The notes under the pieces were generated by a model, which worked only from the letters and a program-made list of their open reading frames with translations, searched no databases and was not told the origin of the DNA. From Gemmiger sp. An194 (GTDB taxonomy: Bacteria > Bacillota > Clostridia > Oscillospirales > Ruminococcaceae): a stretch of 64,000 bases of DNA. The DNA is taken from assembly GCF_002160145.1 (NCBI RefSeq), contig NZ_NFKA01000001.1:207226-271225 (forward strand), written 5' to 3'. This document shows positions 42,257-51,108 of this stretch, piece by piece (the first letter of the stretch is position 1; each line of letters begins with the position of its first letter). Both the position numbers and the translations under genes were made by a program.

Positions 42257-44335
42257 GTGAAGAAAGAACATAAACATGCGGAGCTGCCCGTATATTTGTT
42301 TAAGCAGGGCAACAATTTTGAGGCTTACCGGTTCTTCGGCGCTCATATGGAACGGCAGGGAGACCGGGAGGGGGTCGTGTTCCGCACCTGGGCCCCTCAC
42401 GCGAAAGCAGTATGCATCGTTGGCGATTTCAACAGCTGGGTGCCGGGCAGTCATCCCATGCAGCAGCTGGAGGACAGCGGCATCTGGGAAGCGTTTGTTC
42501 CGGGCATTCAGGAATACGATGTGTACAAGTACTGCATCACCACGCAGAGCGACGAGCTTCTGTTCAAGGCGGACCCGTATGCGTTCCATGCGGAGACCCG
42601 GCCGTCCAACGGCAGCAAGGTGTACAACCTGGAGGGCTACCAGTGGCAGGACGGTGAGTGGGAAGCCAAGCAGAAAAAGGCGGACCCCATCAACGCCCCC
42701 ATGAACATCTACGAGCTGCACGCCGGCAGCTGGAAGGTGAAGGAAAACGGTGATCCGTATAACTACTCCGAGCTGGCCGACCAGCTCATTCCGTACTTAC
42801 AGTACATGGGTTACACCCATGTGGAGCTGCTGCCGGTGACCGAGCATCCCTTCGACGGCAGCTGGGGCTACCAGGTGACTGGATACTTTGCCCCCACCAG
42901 CCGCTACGGCACCCCCAAGGACTTTATGAACTTTGTGGACAAGTGCCATCAGGCAGGCATCGCCGTGATCATGGACTGGGTGCCCGCCCACTTCCCGAAG
43001 GATGCCTTCGGCCTGTACATGTACGACGGCGCGCCCTGCTATGAGGACCCCAACCCCCGGCGGGGCGAGCACAAGGAATGGGGCACCATGGTCTTCAACT
43101 ACGGCATGCCCGAAGTGGAGAGTTTCCTGGTGTCCAGCGCACTGTTCTGGATCGAGCAGTACCACATCGACGGCCTGCGCGTGGACGCGGTGGCCTCGAT
43201 GCTGTATCTGGATTACAACCGGCGCGACGGGGAATGGGAGGCCAACATCCACGGCGGCAAGGAAAACCTGGAGGCCATTGCCTTCCTGCGCAAGCTGAAC
43301 AGCACCGTGCTGGGCCGTCATCCCCACAAGCTGATGATCGCCGAGGAATCCACTGCCTGGCCCATGGTATCCAAGCCGGCAGAGGACGGAGGCCTGGGCT
43401 TCAACTTCAAGTGGAACATGGGCTGGATGAACGACATGCTCAGCTACATGAGCACCGACCCGCTGTTCCGCGCAGGCAACCACAACAAGGTGACCTTCAG
43501 CTTCTTCTACGCCTTCAGCGAGAATTTTGTTCTGCCCATCAGTCACGATGAGGTGGTGCACGGCAAGGGCAGCCTGATCAACAAGATGCCCGGCGAATAT
43601 CAGGACAAGTTCGCCAACCTGCGCACCTTCTACGGCTATATGATGGCGCACCCCGGCAAGAAGCTGCTGTTCATGGGCCAGGAATTCGCCCAGTTCAGCG
43701 AGTGGAACGAGGCCAAGGGTCTGGACTGGATGCTGCTGGAATACGACAGCCACCGCCAGATGGAGGCCTATGTGCGGGATCTGAACCATTTCTACATCGA
43801 GCATCCCGAATTGTGGGAAGTGGATTACAGCTGGGAGGGCTTCCAGTGGATCGTGCCGGATGACAACCAGCAGTCTGTGATCGCCTTCCTGCGGCGGGAT
43901 GCCAAGGGCAAGATGATCATGGTGGTCTGCAACTTCAATCCCATCCAGCGCGTGGACTACCAGATGGGCGTGCCCAACCCCGGTACCTACAAGGAGCTGC
44001 TCAACAGCGACGATGTGAAGTACGGCGGCGGCGGGGTACACAACCCGGCCAAGCGCACCCGCAAAAAGCCCATGCATGGCTTCGATCAGAGCATCCAGCT
44101 TACGCTGCCGCCTCTGAGCACCGTGTATCTGGCCGTACCGGAAGCAAAGGCACAGCCCAAGAAGACCGCAGACAAGAAGACTGCGGAAAAGAAGGCCACC
44201 GGGAAAAAGCCCGCTGCCCAAAAGCCTGCCGCGAAGAAATCCGCCGCGGCCAAAACGGCAAAAACTGCAGCTGCGGGCACCAAACAAGCCAGGAAGCCTG
44301 CCGCCTCCAAAAAGGCGGCTCCCAAGGAGAAGTGA
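42257..44335 (+). CDS. glgB: 1,4-alpha-glucan branching enzyme with Lys/Ala-rich tail
   Basis: Forms alpha-1,6 branches in glycogen. N-terminal CBM48 (RTWAPHAKAVCIVGDFNSW), then a GH13 barrel with DWVPAHFPKD, GLRVDAVASMLYLDY (nucleophile Asp), IAEEST (acid/base Glu) and ISHDEVVHG, then the C-terminal beta domain. GTG at 42257 was chosen because GGGAGGGAG stands just before it and the upstream ATG lies within the -10 box. The 692-residue protein ends in about 65 residues made almost wholly of K, A, T and P, like histone H1 or AlgP tails, absent from ordinary GlgB. First gene of the glycogen set. Confidence 0.94.
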   Translation: MKKEHKHAELPVYLFKQGNNFEAYRFFGAHMERQGDREGVVFRTWAPHAKAVCIVGDFNSWVPGSHPMQQLEDSGIWEAFVPGIQEYDVYKYCITTQSDELLFKADPYAFHAETRPSNGSKVYNLEGYQWQDGEWEAKQKKADPINAPMNIYELHAGSWKVKENGDPYNYSELADQLIPYLQYMGYTHVELLPVTEHPFDGSWGYQVTGYFAPTSRYGTPKDFMNFVDKCHQAGIAVIMDWVPAHFPKDAFGLYMYDGAPCYEDPNPRRGEHKEWGTMVFNYGMPEVESFLVSSALFWIEQYHIDGLRVDAVASMLYLDYNRRDGEWEANIHGGKENLEAIAFLRKLNSTVLGRHPHKLMIAEESTAWPMVSKPAEDGGLGFNFKWNMGWMNDMLSYMSTDPLFRAGNHNKVTFSFFYAFSENFVLPISHDEVVHGKGSLINKMPGEYQDKFANLRTFYGYMMAHPGKKLLFMGQEFAQFSEWNEAKGLDWMLLEYDSHRQMEAYVRDLNHFYIEHPELWEVDYSWEGFQWIVPDDNQQSVIAFLRRDAKGKMIMVVCNFNPIQRVDYQMGVPNPGTYKELLNSDDVKYGGGGVHNPAKRTRKKPMHGFDQSIQLTLPPLSTVYLAVPEAKAQPKKTADKKTAEKKATGKKPAAQKPAAKKSAAAKTAKTAAAGTKQARKPAASKKAAPKEK

Positions 44336-44408
44336 ATGCTTCTTACTGGGCGCTTTGGAATAAAACAGCACATTAAGGCGGAAAACCGCCGATAAGGGGA
44401 GAAAAATT

Positions 44409-45623
44409 ATGAAAGAATGTATCGCAATGCTGCTGGCCGGCGGCCAGGGCTCACGGCTTTACGCCCTGACCCAACGGCTGGCAAAACCGGCTGTACCTTT
44501 TGGAGGAAAGTATCGTATCATCGACTTCCCCCTGTCCAACTGTGTGAACTCTGGTATCGACACGGTTGGCATCCTGACCCAGTACCAGCCTCTGGTGCTG
44601 AATGAGTACATCGGCAATGGCCAGCCCTGGGACCTGGACCGGCTGTACGGTGGTGTACATGTGCTGCCTCCGTACCAGACGGCCACCGGCTCTGACTGGT
44701 ACAAGGGCACTGCCAATGCCATTTATCAGAACATCAACTTCATCGATCGCTACAATCCCAACTATGTGGTGATCCTGTCCGGTGACCACATCTACAAGAT
44801 GGATTACGGCAAAATGCTGGACTTCCACAAGGAGAACGGCGCCGACTGCACCATCGCTGTTATGGAAGTGCCCTGGGAAGAGGCCAGCCGTTTCGGCATC
44901 ATGACCGCCGACGAGAACAACGTGATCACCAAGTTTGAAGAGAAGCCGAAGGAGCCCAAGAGCAATCTGGCCTCCATGGGTATCTACATCTTCACCTGGG
45001 AAAAGCTGCGCAAGTTCCTGATCGAGGACGAGGCCAACCCCGCTTCCGACAACGATTTTGGTAAGAACATCATCCCCAGCATGCTGGCCAGCAAGGAAAA
45101 GATGGTGGCCTACCACTTCGAAGGCTACTGGAAGGACGTTGGAACCATCAGCAGCCTGTGGGATGCCAACATGGACCTGCTGAACCCCAATGTTTCGCTG
45201 GATGTCTGGAGCGACGACTGGAAGATCTACTCCCGCAACTCCGGTATGCCCGGCCAGTGGATCGGCGCCAACGCGGTGATTGACAACTCCATGGTCACCG
45301 AGGGCTGCCGTGTGGAAGGCAAGCTGATCCAGAGCGTTCTGTTCGCCGGTGTTAAGGTGGGTGAGGGCGCCGTGGTGGAGGATTCCATCGTAATGCCCGG
45401 CGCAGTCATCGAGCCCGGTGCAACCGTAAAATATTCCATTATTGCCGAGAACGTGGTCGTGAAGAGCGGCGCGGTTGTTGGCGAGCGCCCGGAGGACATG
45501 GAGAATGTGGACGACTGGGGCGTGGCCGTTGTTGGTGAGGGTGTGACCATTGGCGCGAATGCCAAGGTGGGCCCCAAGGCAATGGTTGTTAAAGATGTTA
45601 AGGATGGTGAGGAGCAATGGTAA
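44409..45623 (+). CDS. glgC: Glucose-1-phosphate adenylyltransferase, catalytic subunit
   Basis: Makes ADP-glucose from glucose 1-phosphate and ATP, the committed step of glycogen synthesis. The 404 residues have the nucleotide-binding [23 protein letters not shown] start, the [10 protein letters not shown] metal site, FEEKPKEP with the sugar-phosphate lysine, and a C-terminal left-handed beta helix for allosteric control. AAGGGGAGAAAA ribosome site. Overlaps glgD by seven bases. Confidence 0.96.
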   Translation: MKECIAMLLAGGQGSRLYALTQRLAKPAVPFGGKYRIIDFPLSNCVNSGIDTVGILTQYQPLVLNEYIGNGQPWDLDRLYGGVHVLPPYQTATGSDWYKGTANAIYQNINFIDRYNPNYVVILSGDHIYKMDYGKMLDFHKENGADCTIAVMEVPWEEASRFGIMTADENNVITKFEEKPKEPKSNLASMGIYIFTWEKLRKFLIEDEANPASDNDFGKNIIPSMLASKEKMVAYHFEGYWKDVGTISSLWDANMDLLNPNVSLDVWSDDWKIYSRNSGMPGQWIGANAVIDNSMVTEGCRVEGKLIQSVLFAGVKVGEGAVVEDSIVMPGAVIEPGATVKYSIIAENVVVKSGAVVGERPEDMENVDDWGVAVVGEGVTIGANAKVGPKAMVVKDVKDGEEQW

Positions 45624-46741
45624 AATCGAACACTGACGCCCTGGGCGTAATTTTCCCTAACGCGCATGACTCCCTGGTGCCGGAGCTGGTGGCCGAGCGT
45701 ACCATGGCTTCCGTGCCTTTTGGCGGCCGTTACCGCCTGATCGACTTTGTGCTGTCCAGCATGGTGAATTCCGGCATCAGCAATGTGTCCATCGTGGTAA
45801 AGCAGAACTACCACTCCCTGATGGATCACCTGGGCTCCGGCCGTGAATGGGACCTGACCCGCAAGCGCGGCGGCCTGAACCTGGTTCCTCCCTATGCGGA
45901 GTCCAACGTGAAGCTGTATCGCGGCCGCGTGGAAGCACTGGCCAGCCTGGTGGAATTTTTGGAGGATCAGAAGGAAGAGTTCGTGATCATGAGCGATTCC
46001 GATGTGGCCTTCAACTTTGATTTCAACGAGCTGATCGCTGCGCATGTGGCCAGCCAGGCCGATGTGACCGTGATGTATCAGCGCAGCGTGATTCCTCAGG
46101 GCCTGAAAGAGGACAACTACACCCTGAAGCTGCAGGACGGCCGTGTGACCGAGCTGCTCACCAACGATTACCGTCCCGGCGTGCAGAACCTGTCCATGAA
46201 CGTGTACATCATCCAGCGTGAGAGCCTGATCGCCATGATCAAGGACGCCTCCATCCGCGGCCTGCTGTACTTCGAGAAGGACATCCTGGCCCGCAACCTG
46301 GAGCTGCTGAACGTGCAGGGCTTTGAATACACCGGCTACACTGCCCGCATTGCGGACCGCAAGAGCTTCTTTGAAGAGAATATGCGTCTGCTGGACCCCA
46401 AGAATCTGGATGCGTTGTTCCCGGAAAACAAGCCCGTTTACACCAAGGTGCATGACAATGCGCCCACCCGCTACGCCATGGACTGTCACGTGAAAAACAG
46501 CATGGTGGCCGACGGCTGCATCATCGAGGGCGAAGTGGAGAACTGCGTGCTGTTCCGCGGTGTCAAGGTCAAGAAGGGCGCGAAGGTGAAGAACTGCGTG
46601 CTGATGCAGAACACCGTTGTGGAAGCCGGTGCAGAAGTGGAGTACACTGTGACCGACAAGAACGTGAAGATCACTGCCGACAAGAAGCTGTCCGGTACAG
46701 ATACCTTCCCGGTATATGTGGCCAAGGGACACACGGTATAA
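45617..46741 (+). CDS. glgD: GlgD, non-catalytic ADP-glucose pyrophosphorylase partner
   Basis: A 374-residue GlgC homologue. The GGxGxRL nucleotide-binding motif is missing from the N-terminus ([17 protein letters not shown] instead), and the middle SGDH site reads MSDSD, so it is not expected to be active alone; in Firmicutes GlgD stimulates GlgC in a mixed tetramer. Ribosome site GGTGAGGAG lies in the glgC end. Two small hairpins follow before glgA. Confidence 0.93.
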   Translation: MVKSNTDALGVIFPNAHDSLVPELVAERTMASVPFGGRYRLIDFVLSSMVNSGISNVSIVVKQNYHSLMDHLGSGREWDLTRKRGGLNLVPPYAESNVKLYRGRVEALASLVEFLEDQKEEFVIMSDSDVAFNFDFNELIAAHVASQADVTVMYQRSVIPQGLKEDNYTLKLQDGRVTELLTNDYRPGVQNLSMNVYIIQRESLIAMIKDASIRGLLYFEKDILARNLELLNVQGFEYTGYTARIADRKSFFEENMRLLDPKNLDALFPENKPVYTKVHDNAPTRYAMDCHVKNSMVADGCIIEGEVENCVLFRGVKVKKGAKVKNCVLMQNTVVEAGAEVEYTVTDKNVKITADKKLSGTDTFPVYVAKGHTV

Positions 46742-46753
46742 ATAATCCTTGAA

Positions 46754-46819
46754 GGGAATCTGCGTATTCCCTGATCTCTCTCCCCGGGGCGGGAGCCGGG
46801 GATTCCACCGGCTCCCGCC
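46754..46819 (+). other. Two intercistronic hairpins between glgD and glgA
   Basis: GGGAAT...ATTCCC (46754-46771), then GGCGGGAGCCGG with its perfect complement around eight bases (46788-46819). No T run follows, so these look like RNA processing or stability elements, not terminators. Confidence 0.6.
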
Positions 46820-46856
46820 CTATCCCATATATACCCCATTGAAGGAGGAACAACAC

Positions 46857-48275
46857 ATGAATGTTCTTTTTTGCGCCAGCGAGGCCAATCCCTTTGCCGC
46901 CTCCGGCGGTCTGGGCGATGTGGCGGGCAGCCTGCCCAAGGCCCTTGTGAAAAACGGCGTGGATTGCCGGGTGGTCATGCCGCTGTACGGCGATTTGAAG
47001 TTCCGTGACCAGCTGACCTACGTGACCAACTTCAGCGTTCCGGTGGGCTGGCGCAGCCAGTATTGCGGCCTGTTCACCTGTCAGCGGGACGGTGTGACCT
47101 TCTATTTCCTGGACAACGAATACTACTTCCGCCGCAGCGGTCTGTATGGCTTCTATGACGATGGCGAGCGCTTCGCCTTCTTCAGCCGCGCCATTCTGGA
47201 GATGCTGTTCTACACCGACTTCGTGCCGGATGTGATCAATGCCAATGACTGGCAGACCGCGCTGGTGCCGGTGTTCCTGAACCTGTACTACCGTCATCTG
47301 GACAAGTTCAGCCGCATCAAGACCGTGTTTACCATCCACAACATCCAGTACCAGGGCAAGTACGGCCTGGATATTCTGGAGGATACCTGCGGCATCGGCC
47401 GCCGGGATGCCCACATTGTGGAGTACGACGGCTGCGCCAACTTCATGAAGGGCGCCATCGAGACCGCCGACAAGGTGAGCACCGTAAGCCCCACCTACGC
47501 GGGTGAGATTCTGGACCCCTGGTTCAGCCATGGTCTGGACGGCCTGCTGCGCCAGAAGCAGTACAAGCTGTGCGGCATTCTGAACGGCATCGATGTGGAT
47601 TCCTACAACCCAGAGAGCGACCCCAACATTGCCGCCCATTACAATGCCGACACCTTCGCAGAGGGCAAGGCTGCCTGCAAGAAAGCACTGCAGGAGGAGT
47701 TCAATCTGGATCAGGACGGCAGCCCCGTCATGGCCATGGTGACCCGTCTGGTGGGCCACAAGGGCGTGGATCTGGTGCGCAGTGTGGCCGAGGGCCTGCT
47801 GGAGCAGGGCATCGAGCTGGTGATCCTGGGCAACGGTGAACATGCCTATGAGGCTTTCTTCAGCGATCTGGCAGCCCGGCATCCCGGCCGGGTGGGCGTT
47901 TACATCGGCTTCGTGCCGCCGCTGGCCCGCCGCATTTATGCGGGCGCGGATATGTTCCTGATGCCCTCCAAGTCCGAGCCCTGTGGCCTGGCCCAGATGG
48001 TGGCCTGCCGTTACGGCACCATTCCCATCGTGCGGGAGACCGGCGGTCTGCGGGATTCCATCCATGACTCCGGTGACGGTTACGGCAACGGCTTCACCTT
48101 CAGTCAGTACAACGCCCACGACCTGTACGAGGCCTGCTGGCGTGCCAAGGAGGGCTACTGGCAGAAGGAGGGCTGGCCGGTGCTGGTGCGCCGCGCCATG
48201 TGCTGCGATTTCAGCTGGAACAGCTCGGCACAAAGCTACATCGATATGTACAATCAAGTGATTACACTTTGGTAA
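46857..48275 (+). CDS. glgA: Glycogen synthase (ADP-glucose)
   Basis: Elongates alpha-1,4-glucan from ADP-glucose; GT5 family with two Rossmann domains. 472 residues. The N-terminal ADP-glucose loop, usually KTGGL, reads AASGGLGDVAGSLP, so the catalytic-site lysine is replaced by alanine. The C-terminal domain keeps MPSKSEPCGLAQM with the conserved Glu and the RETGGLRDS loop. ATG at 46857 follows GAAGGAGG; longer readings run into the hairpins upstream. Last enzyme gene of the glycogen set. Confidence 0.94.
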   Translation: MNVLFCASEANPFAASGGLGDVAGSLPKALVKNGVDCRVVMPLYGDLKFRDQLTYVTNFSVPVGWRSQYCGLFTCQRDGVTFYFLDNEYYFRRSGLYGFYDDGERFAFFSRAILEMLFYTDFVPDVINANDWQTALVPVFLNLYYRHLDKFSRIKTVFTIHNIQYQGKYGLDILEDTCGIGRRDAHIVEYDGCANFMKGAIETADKVSTVSPTYAGEILDPWFSHGLDGLLRQKQYKLCGILNGIDVDSYNPESDPNIAAHYNADTFAEGKAACKKALQEEFNLDQDGSPVMAMVTRLVGHKGVDLVRSVAEGLLEQGIELVILGNGEHAYEAFFSDLAARHPGRVGVYIGFVPPLARRIYAGADMFLMPSKSEPCGLAQMVACRYGTIPIVRETGGLRDSIHDSGDGYGNGFTFSQYNAHDLYEACWRAKEGYWQKEGWPVLVRRAMCCDFSWNSSAQSYIDMYNQVITLW

Positions 48276-48350
48276 TTCGGCTAAAAGAATTCTTCTTGCT
48301 TTTTTGAATTTTGTATGATATTCTAAGGGCGAGGAGAGGAGGTAGGAACT

Positions 48351-48542
48351 ATGAATTATGGCCCCAATCAAATTCAGCAAGGGCTGAACGCCAAGCTGTA
48401 TAACGAGACAGAGGGCTTTTCTGCCGGCGCAAAGGATGCAGAAAAGGCAATGAAGGCTGCGGAAGCGGCCTACCGGAAGGAGCTTGGAATTTATAAGCCT
48501 ACCCTTCTGGAACGCCTGAAGGCGATGTTCCGCAGCGCGTAA
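48351..48542 (+). CDS. Small protein of a tandem three-copy family, copy 1
   Basis: A 63-residue soluble, helix-prone protein. The C-terminal half, AEKAMKAAEAAYRKELGIYK followed by PTLLERLKAMF, is shared with the two following genes: A-E/D-K-x-M-K/R-A-A-E-x-A-Y-x-K-E/Q-L-G-x-Y-x-P. GAGGAGGTAGG ribosome site. The N-terminal part (GPNQIQQGLNAKLYNETEG) is distinct. No family is known to me. Lies 75 bases after glgA, with a possible -10 (TATGAT, 48314-48319) in between. Confidence 0.75.
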   Translation: MNYGPNQIQQGLNAKLYNETEGFSAGAKDAEKAMKAAEAAYRKELGIYKPTLLERLKAMFRSA

Positions 48543-48555
48543 AGAGGGGGTACTC

Positions 48556-48756
48556 ATGAACACCAGAATCCCGCGCACAGCCGCGGAGATGCGGCAGTTT
48601 GATGAGACCGCGGCTTCCCGCCGGCAGAATGCCGGCCAGCGCGAAGCGGAAAAACAGATGAAAGCGGCCGAAGAGGCCTATCAGAAAGAGCTTGGAACTT
48701 ACCGGCCGGGAGTTGGCCGGCGGTTGCAGACCCTGCTGAAACGATTCTTCAAATGA
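48556..48756 (+). CDS. Small protein of a tandem three-copy family, copy 2
   Basis: A 66-residue basic protein with AEKQMKAAEEAYQKELGTYR (about residues 32-51) matching copies 1 and 3, followed by a strongly basic helix (GRRLQTLLKRFFK). GGGGG ribosome site, 13 bases after copy 1, so the two are co-transcribed. Begins MNTRIPRTAAEMRQFDETAA. A terminator follows its stop. Confidence 0.75.
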   Translation: MNTRIPRTAAEMRQFDETAASRRQNAGQREAEKQMKAAEEAYQKELGTYRPGVGRRLQTLLKRFFK

Positions 48757-48762
48757 AAAAGG

Positions 48763-48792
48763 CGGGGGATGCGGTTGCATTCCCCGTTTTTT
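48763..48792 (+). terminator. Terminator between small-protein copies 2 and 3
   Basis: CGGGGGATGC with GCATTCCCCG (one G-U pair), GGTT loop, six T. Confidence 0.85.
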
Positions 48793-48858
48793 CGCGCACA
48801 GCCACCGGGGTTTGTGCGCATGCTGGTACGAACGCTGTTGAAAGGAGATGCGCGTTTT

Positions 48859-49068
48859 ATGTTGTTTTTGATGCCTGCACAGTCTGGTCGGGTAAAGACC
48901 GAGATCGAGATCGATGTGAACAGCTACGGAATGGTGAACTACACCGCCGAGCAGCGCAAAGCGGATAAGGCAATGCGCGCTGCGGAAAAGGCATACCACA
49001 AGCAGTTGGGAACCTACGAGCCCACCTGGTGGGAGCGCATGAGCGACAACTGGAAGAAGGGTGCCTGA
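48859..49068 (+). CDS. Small protein of a tandem three-copy family, copy 3
   Basis: A 69-residue protein with ADKAMRAAEKAYHKQLGTYE (about residues 34-53), then PTWWERMSDNWKKGA, matching copies 1 and 2. The ATG at 48859 was chosen because AAAGGAG (48841-48847) is 11 bases upstream; an earlier in-frame start at 48769 lies inside the terminator of copy 2. Being behind a terminator and followed by its own, it may be transcribed mostly by read-through; no clear promoter was seen. Confidence 0.7.
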   Translation: MLFLMPAQSGRVKTEIEIDVNSYGMVNYTAEQRKADKAMRAAEKAYHKQLGTYEPTWWERMSDNWKKGA

Positions 49069-49090
49069 GGGGCGGACGTATCAGATGCAG

Positions 49091-49125
49091 AAAAAGCCAC
49101 GCCGGAAGTTCCGGCGTGGCTTTTT
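49091..49125. terminator. Terminator after the small-protein genes
   Basis: AAAAAGCCACGCCGG with its perfect complement around AAGTT, ending in TTTTT; symmetrical, so usable from both sides. Confidence 0.9.
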
Positions 49126-49157
49126 GCGTAAAGCAAGAAGTTGAAAAAATTGTGTAA

Positions 49158-49187
49158 TTGCTCTATTTAAAAAAATTGTAGTATAAT
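49158..49187 (+). promoter_or_regulatory. Promoter of the beta-lactamase-fold gene
   Basis: TTGCTC, 18-base spacer, TATAAT, about 100 bases before the start, in an AT-rich stretch. Confidence 0.6.
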
Positions 49188-49288
49188 AGAAAAAACCAGC
49201 CGGTCGATGTTCATATGGCCGGCGGTTTGCTTTTGGGGGAAAAGGGAGGAGCGCGCGGAGGTTTAAGCTTCTGCGCGTCAAAACGACA

Positions 49289-50260
49289 ATGAAAACACAA
49301 GCAAAAAAGACCCGCAAAAAGAAACACACCCGCTGGCCCTGGGTCGCGATGGCGGTGGTCATGGTCCTGGTGATCGTGGCGGCTGCCCGCTCAATGATGC
49401 GGCAGGCAGTGGGAGCGGCGGCCAGTACCTCTGCGAGCCAGAGTGTCAGCCAGGCGCATCCCGCACCGCAGCCGGAATCCGAGCCGGAGCCCACCGCCAC
49501 GCCACAGCCTACTGCCACACCTGAGCCGGAGCTGAGCAGTGAGAAGCCCATTACTGCGGCGGAAGCTGCTGAGATGGATACGCTGCTGGACAGCATGCCC
49601 GGCAGCATTTCGGTGTGGATTCAGGACATCGCTTCCGGTCAGACCTATACATACAAGCCGGACAACGGCTTTTACTGTGCCAGTACGCTGAAGGCACCCT
49701 ATGCCCTGTGGCTCTGCCAGCGGGATGAGGAAGGGATGATCGATCTGAATGCGGCGGTTGGCAGCAAGACCGGCTGGGAGCTGATCGACCCGATGATCGC
49801 CCACAGCAGCAATGGGGCGGCCCATGATCTGGGCCAGATGTGGCCCGGCAGCCTGGAGACTGGCTTCTCGGACTTTTTGGCGGAGCTGGGATTTGCCAGC
49901 CCGGAGGGCTGTGAAGTGGTGGAGGAAGGCATCCACGGCTGGGTCACCGGCGCGGACGGCGGACGGGCCATGCGGGCGCTGTATGATTATTTTGAGACCG
50001 GAAGCGAGAATGCGCTGAAATTGCAAGAGTCCTTCCTGGCGGCGGACCATGATCTGCTGTATTGCCCGGCCCCGGCGGCGAAAAAGTACGGCAGCTGGGA
50101 TCAGGCGCTGCACGATATGGCCATCGTTTATGCGGACCGGCCCTACATCATCTCCATGTTCACCGACTGGGGCGACGAGGATATCTCCTTCCCGGAGGAG
50201 GGGCGTGAGCGGATGCAGCAGGTTGGTAAACTGGCGGCGGAGATCATTCTGGATGACTGA
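49289..50260 (+). CDS. Class A beta-lactamase-fold serine hydrolase, membrane-anchored
   Basis: A 323-residue protein: basic N-terminus, one membrane helix (about residues 18-36), a Ser/Pro/Glu/Thr-rich wall-spanning linker to about 85, then a penicilloyl-serine-transferase fold. Active-site SxxK is STLK (CASTLKAPYA, about 130), the SDN equivalent is SSN (HSSNGAAHDL), and the third motif reads KYGS in place of KTG. Likely a D-Ala-D-Ala hydrolase or transpeptidase-like wall enzyme; true beta-lactamase activity is possible but the altered third motif makes it uncertain. Confidence 0.85.
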   Translation: MKTQAKKTRKKKHTRWPWVAMAVVMVLVIVAAARSMMRQAVGAAASTSASQSVSQAHPAPQPESEPEPTATPQPTATPEPELSSEKPITAAEAAEMDTLLDSMPGSISVWIQDIASGQTYTYKPDNGFYCASTLKAPYALWLCQRDEEGMIDLNAAVGSKTGWELIDPMIAHSSNGAAHDLGQMWPGSLETGFSDFLAELGFASPEGCEVVEEGIHGWVTGADGGRAMRALYDYFETGSENALKLQESFLAADHDLLYCPAPAAKKYGSWDQALHDMAIVYADRPYIISMFTDWGDEDISFPEEGRERMQQVGKLAAEIILDD

Positions 50261-50284
50261 GCGGCTTTTGGCGCGACAAAGAAT

Positions 50285-50336
50285 AAAAAAACGGTCCCGC
50301 GTACCTGGTTCAAGGTACGCGGGACCGTTTTTTTTA
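50285..50336. terminator. Bidirectional terminator between the beta-lactamase-fold gene and udk
   Basis: ACGGTCCCGCGTACC with its perfect complement around eight bases, A run on one side and T run on the other. Confidence 0.93.
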
Positions 50337-50340
50337 TCAC

Positions 50341-50958
50341 TTAGGCCTGGTTCAGATGGCTTTCCAGCCGGTGGATAAGCATTTCCAGAGCAACGGGATT
50401 CTTGCCGCCCTCGGGAATGATCAGATCCGCCCGGCGCTTGCTGGGCTCCACAAACTGCTCATGCATGGGCTTTACGGTGGTCAGATACTGAGAGACGACG
50501 CTGTCCAGCGTGCGGCCGCGTTTTTTCACGTCCCGCACGATGCGGCGCAGGATGCGCACATCGGCATCGGTGTCCACAAAGACCTTGATGTCCATCAGAT
50601 CGCACAGCTCCTGGCTGGCAAAGATCAGGATGCCCTCCACCAGGATCACCGGCGCGGGCTTGACCTCCAGCAGGTCATCCGAGCGGTTGTGCTCCGAGAA
50701 ATCATACACCGGGCAGTAGATGGTCTCGCCCCGCTTCAGCGCGGCCAGATGCTCCACCATCAGGTCGGTATCAAAGGCATCCGGGTGGTCGTAGTTGGTG
50801 CGGCAGCGCTCGTCGTAGGTCAGATGATCCTGACGCTTGTAGTAGTTGTCGTGGCTGATCACGCTGATCTGGTCGCCAAAGCGCTCCTTCAAACGTCGGG
50901 TCAACGTGGTTTTTCCGCTGCCGGTGCCGCCGGCCACGCCCAGTACCATAATATCCAT
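50341..50958 (-). CDS. udk: Uridine kinase
   Basis: Phosphorylates uridine and cytidine to the monophosphates in pyrimidine salvage. The 205 residues begin with the P-loop GVAGGTGSGKTTLTRRL, then ISHDNYYK and NYDHPDAFD with substrate-binding residues, and VILVEGILIF. AAGGAGG ribosome site nine bases upstream of the ATG. It has its own promoter and sits downstream of the ABC exporter genes in the same direction. Confidence 0.96.
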   Translation of the reverse strand: MDIMVLGVAGGTGSGKTTLTRRLKERFGDQISVISHDNYYKRQDHLTYDERCRTNYDHPDAFDTDLMVEHLAALKRGETIYCPVYDFSEHNRSDDLLEVKPAPVILVEGILIFASQELCDLMDIKVFVDTDADVRILRRIVRDVKKRGRTLDSVVSQYLTTVKPMHEQFVEPSKRRADLIIPEGGKNPVALEMLIHRLESHLNQA

Positions 50959-51040
50959 GCCAGATTGCCTCCTTGCACATCCCTAGAGCCCCCGGGCCGT
51001 GCGGTGAACCGCCTGCCTCGGCTGAATCGTTATTTTATAT

Positions 51041-51049
51041 ATTATATCA
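51041..51049 (-). promoter_or_regulatory. Extended -10 promoter of udk
   Basis: On the minus strand, TGATATAAT, in an AT-rich break between the exporter stop and udk. No good -35. The predicted leader is about 75 bases. Confidence 0.6.
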
Positions 51050-51108
51050 TATCTGTGCCCACAAGGGGAACAAAAAATGAGAATTTGGACGGGAAAAGGC
51101 GAGTTGTG

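Noticed and set aside
48769..48858. Longer N-terminus for small-protein copy 3 starting at 48769.
   Set aside because: It would be translated from within the preceding terminator, and lacks the conserved layout; AAAGGAG at 48841 supports 48859.
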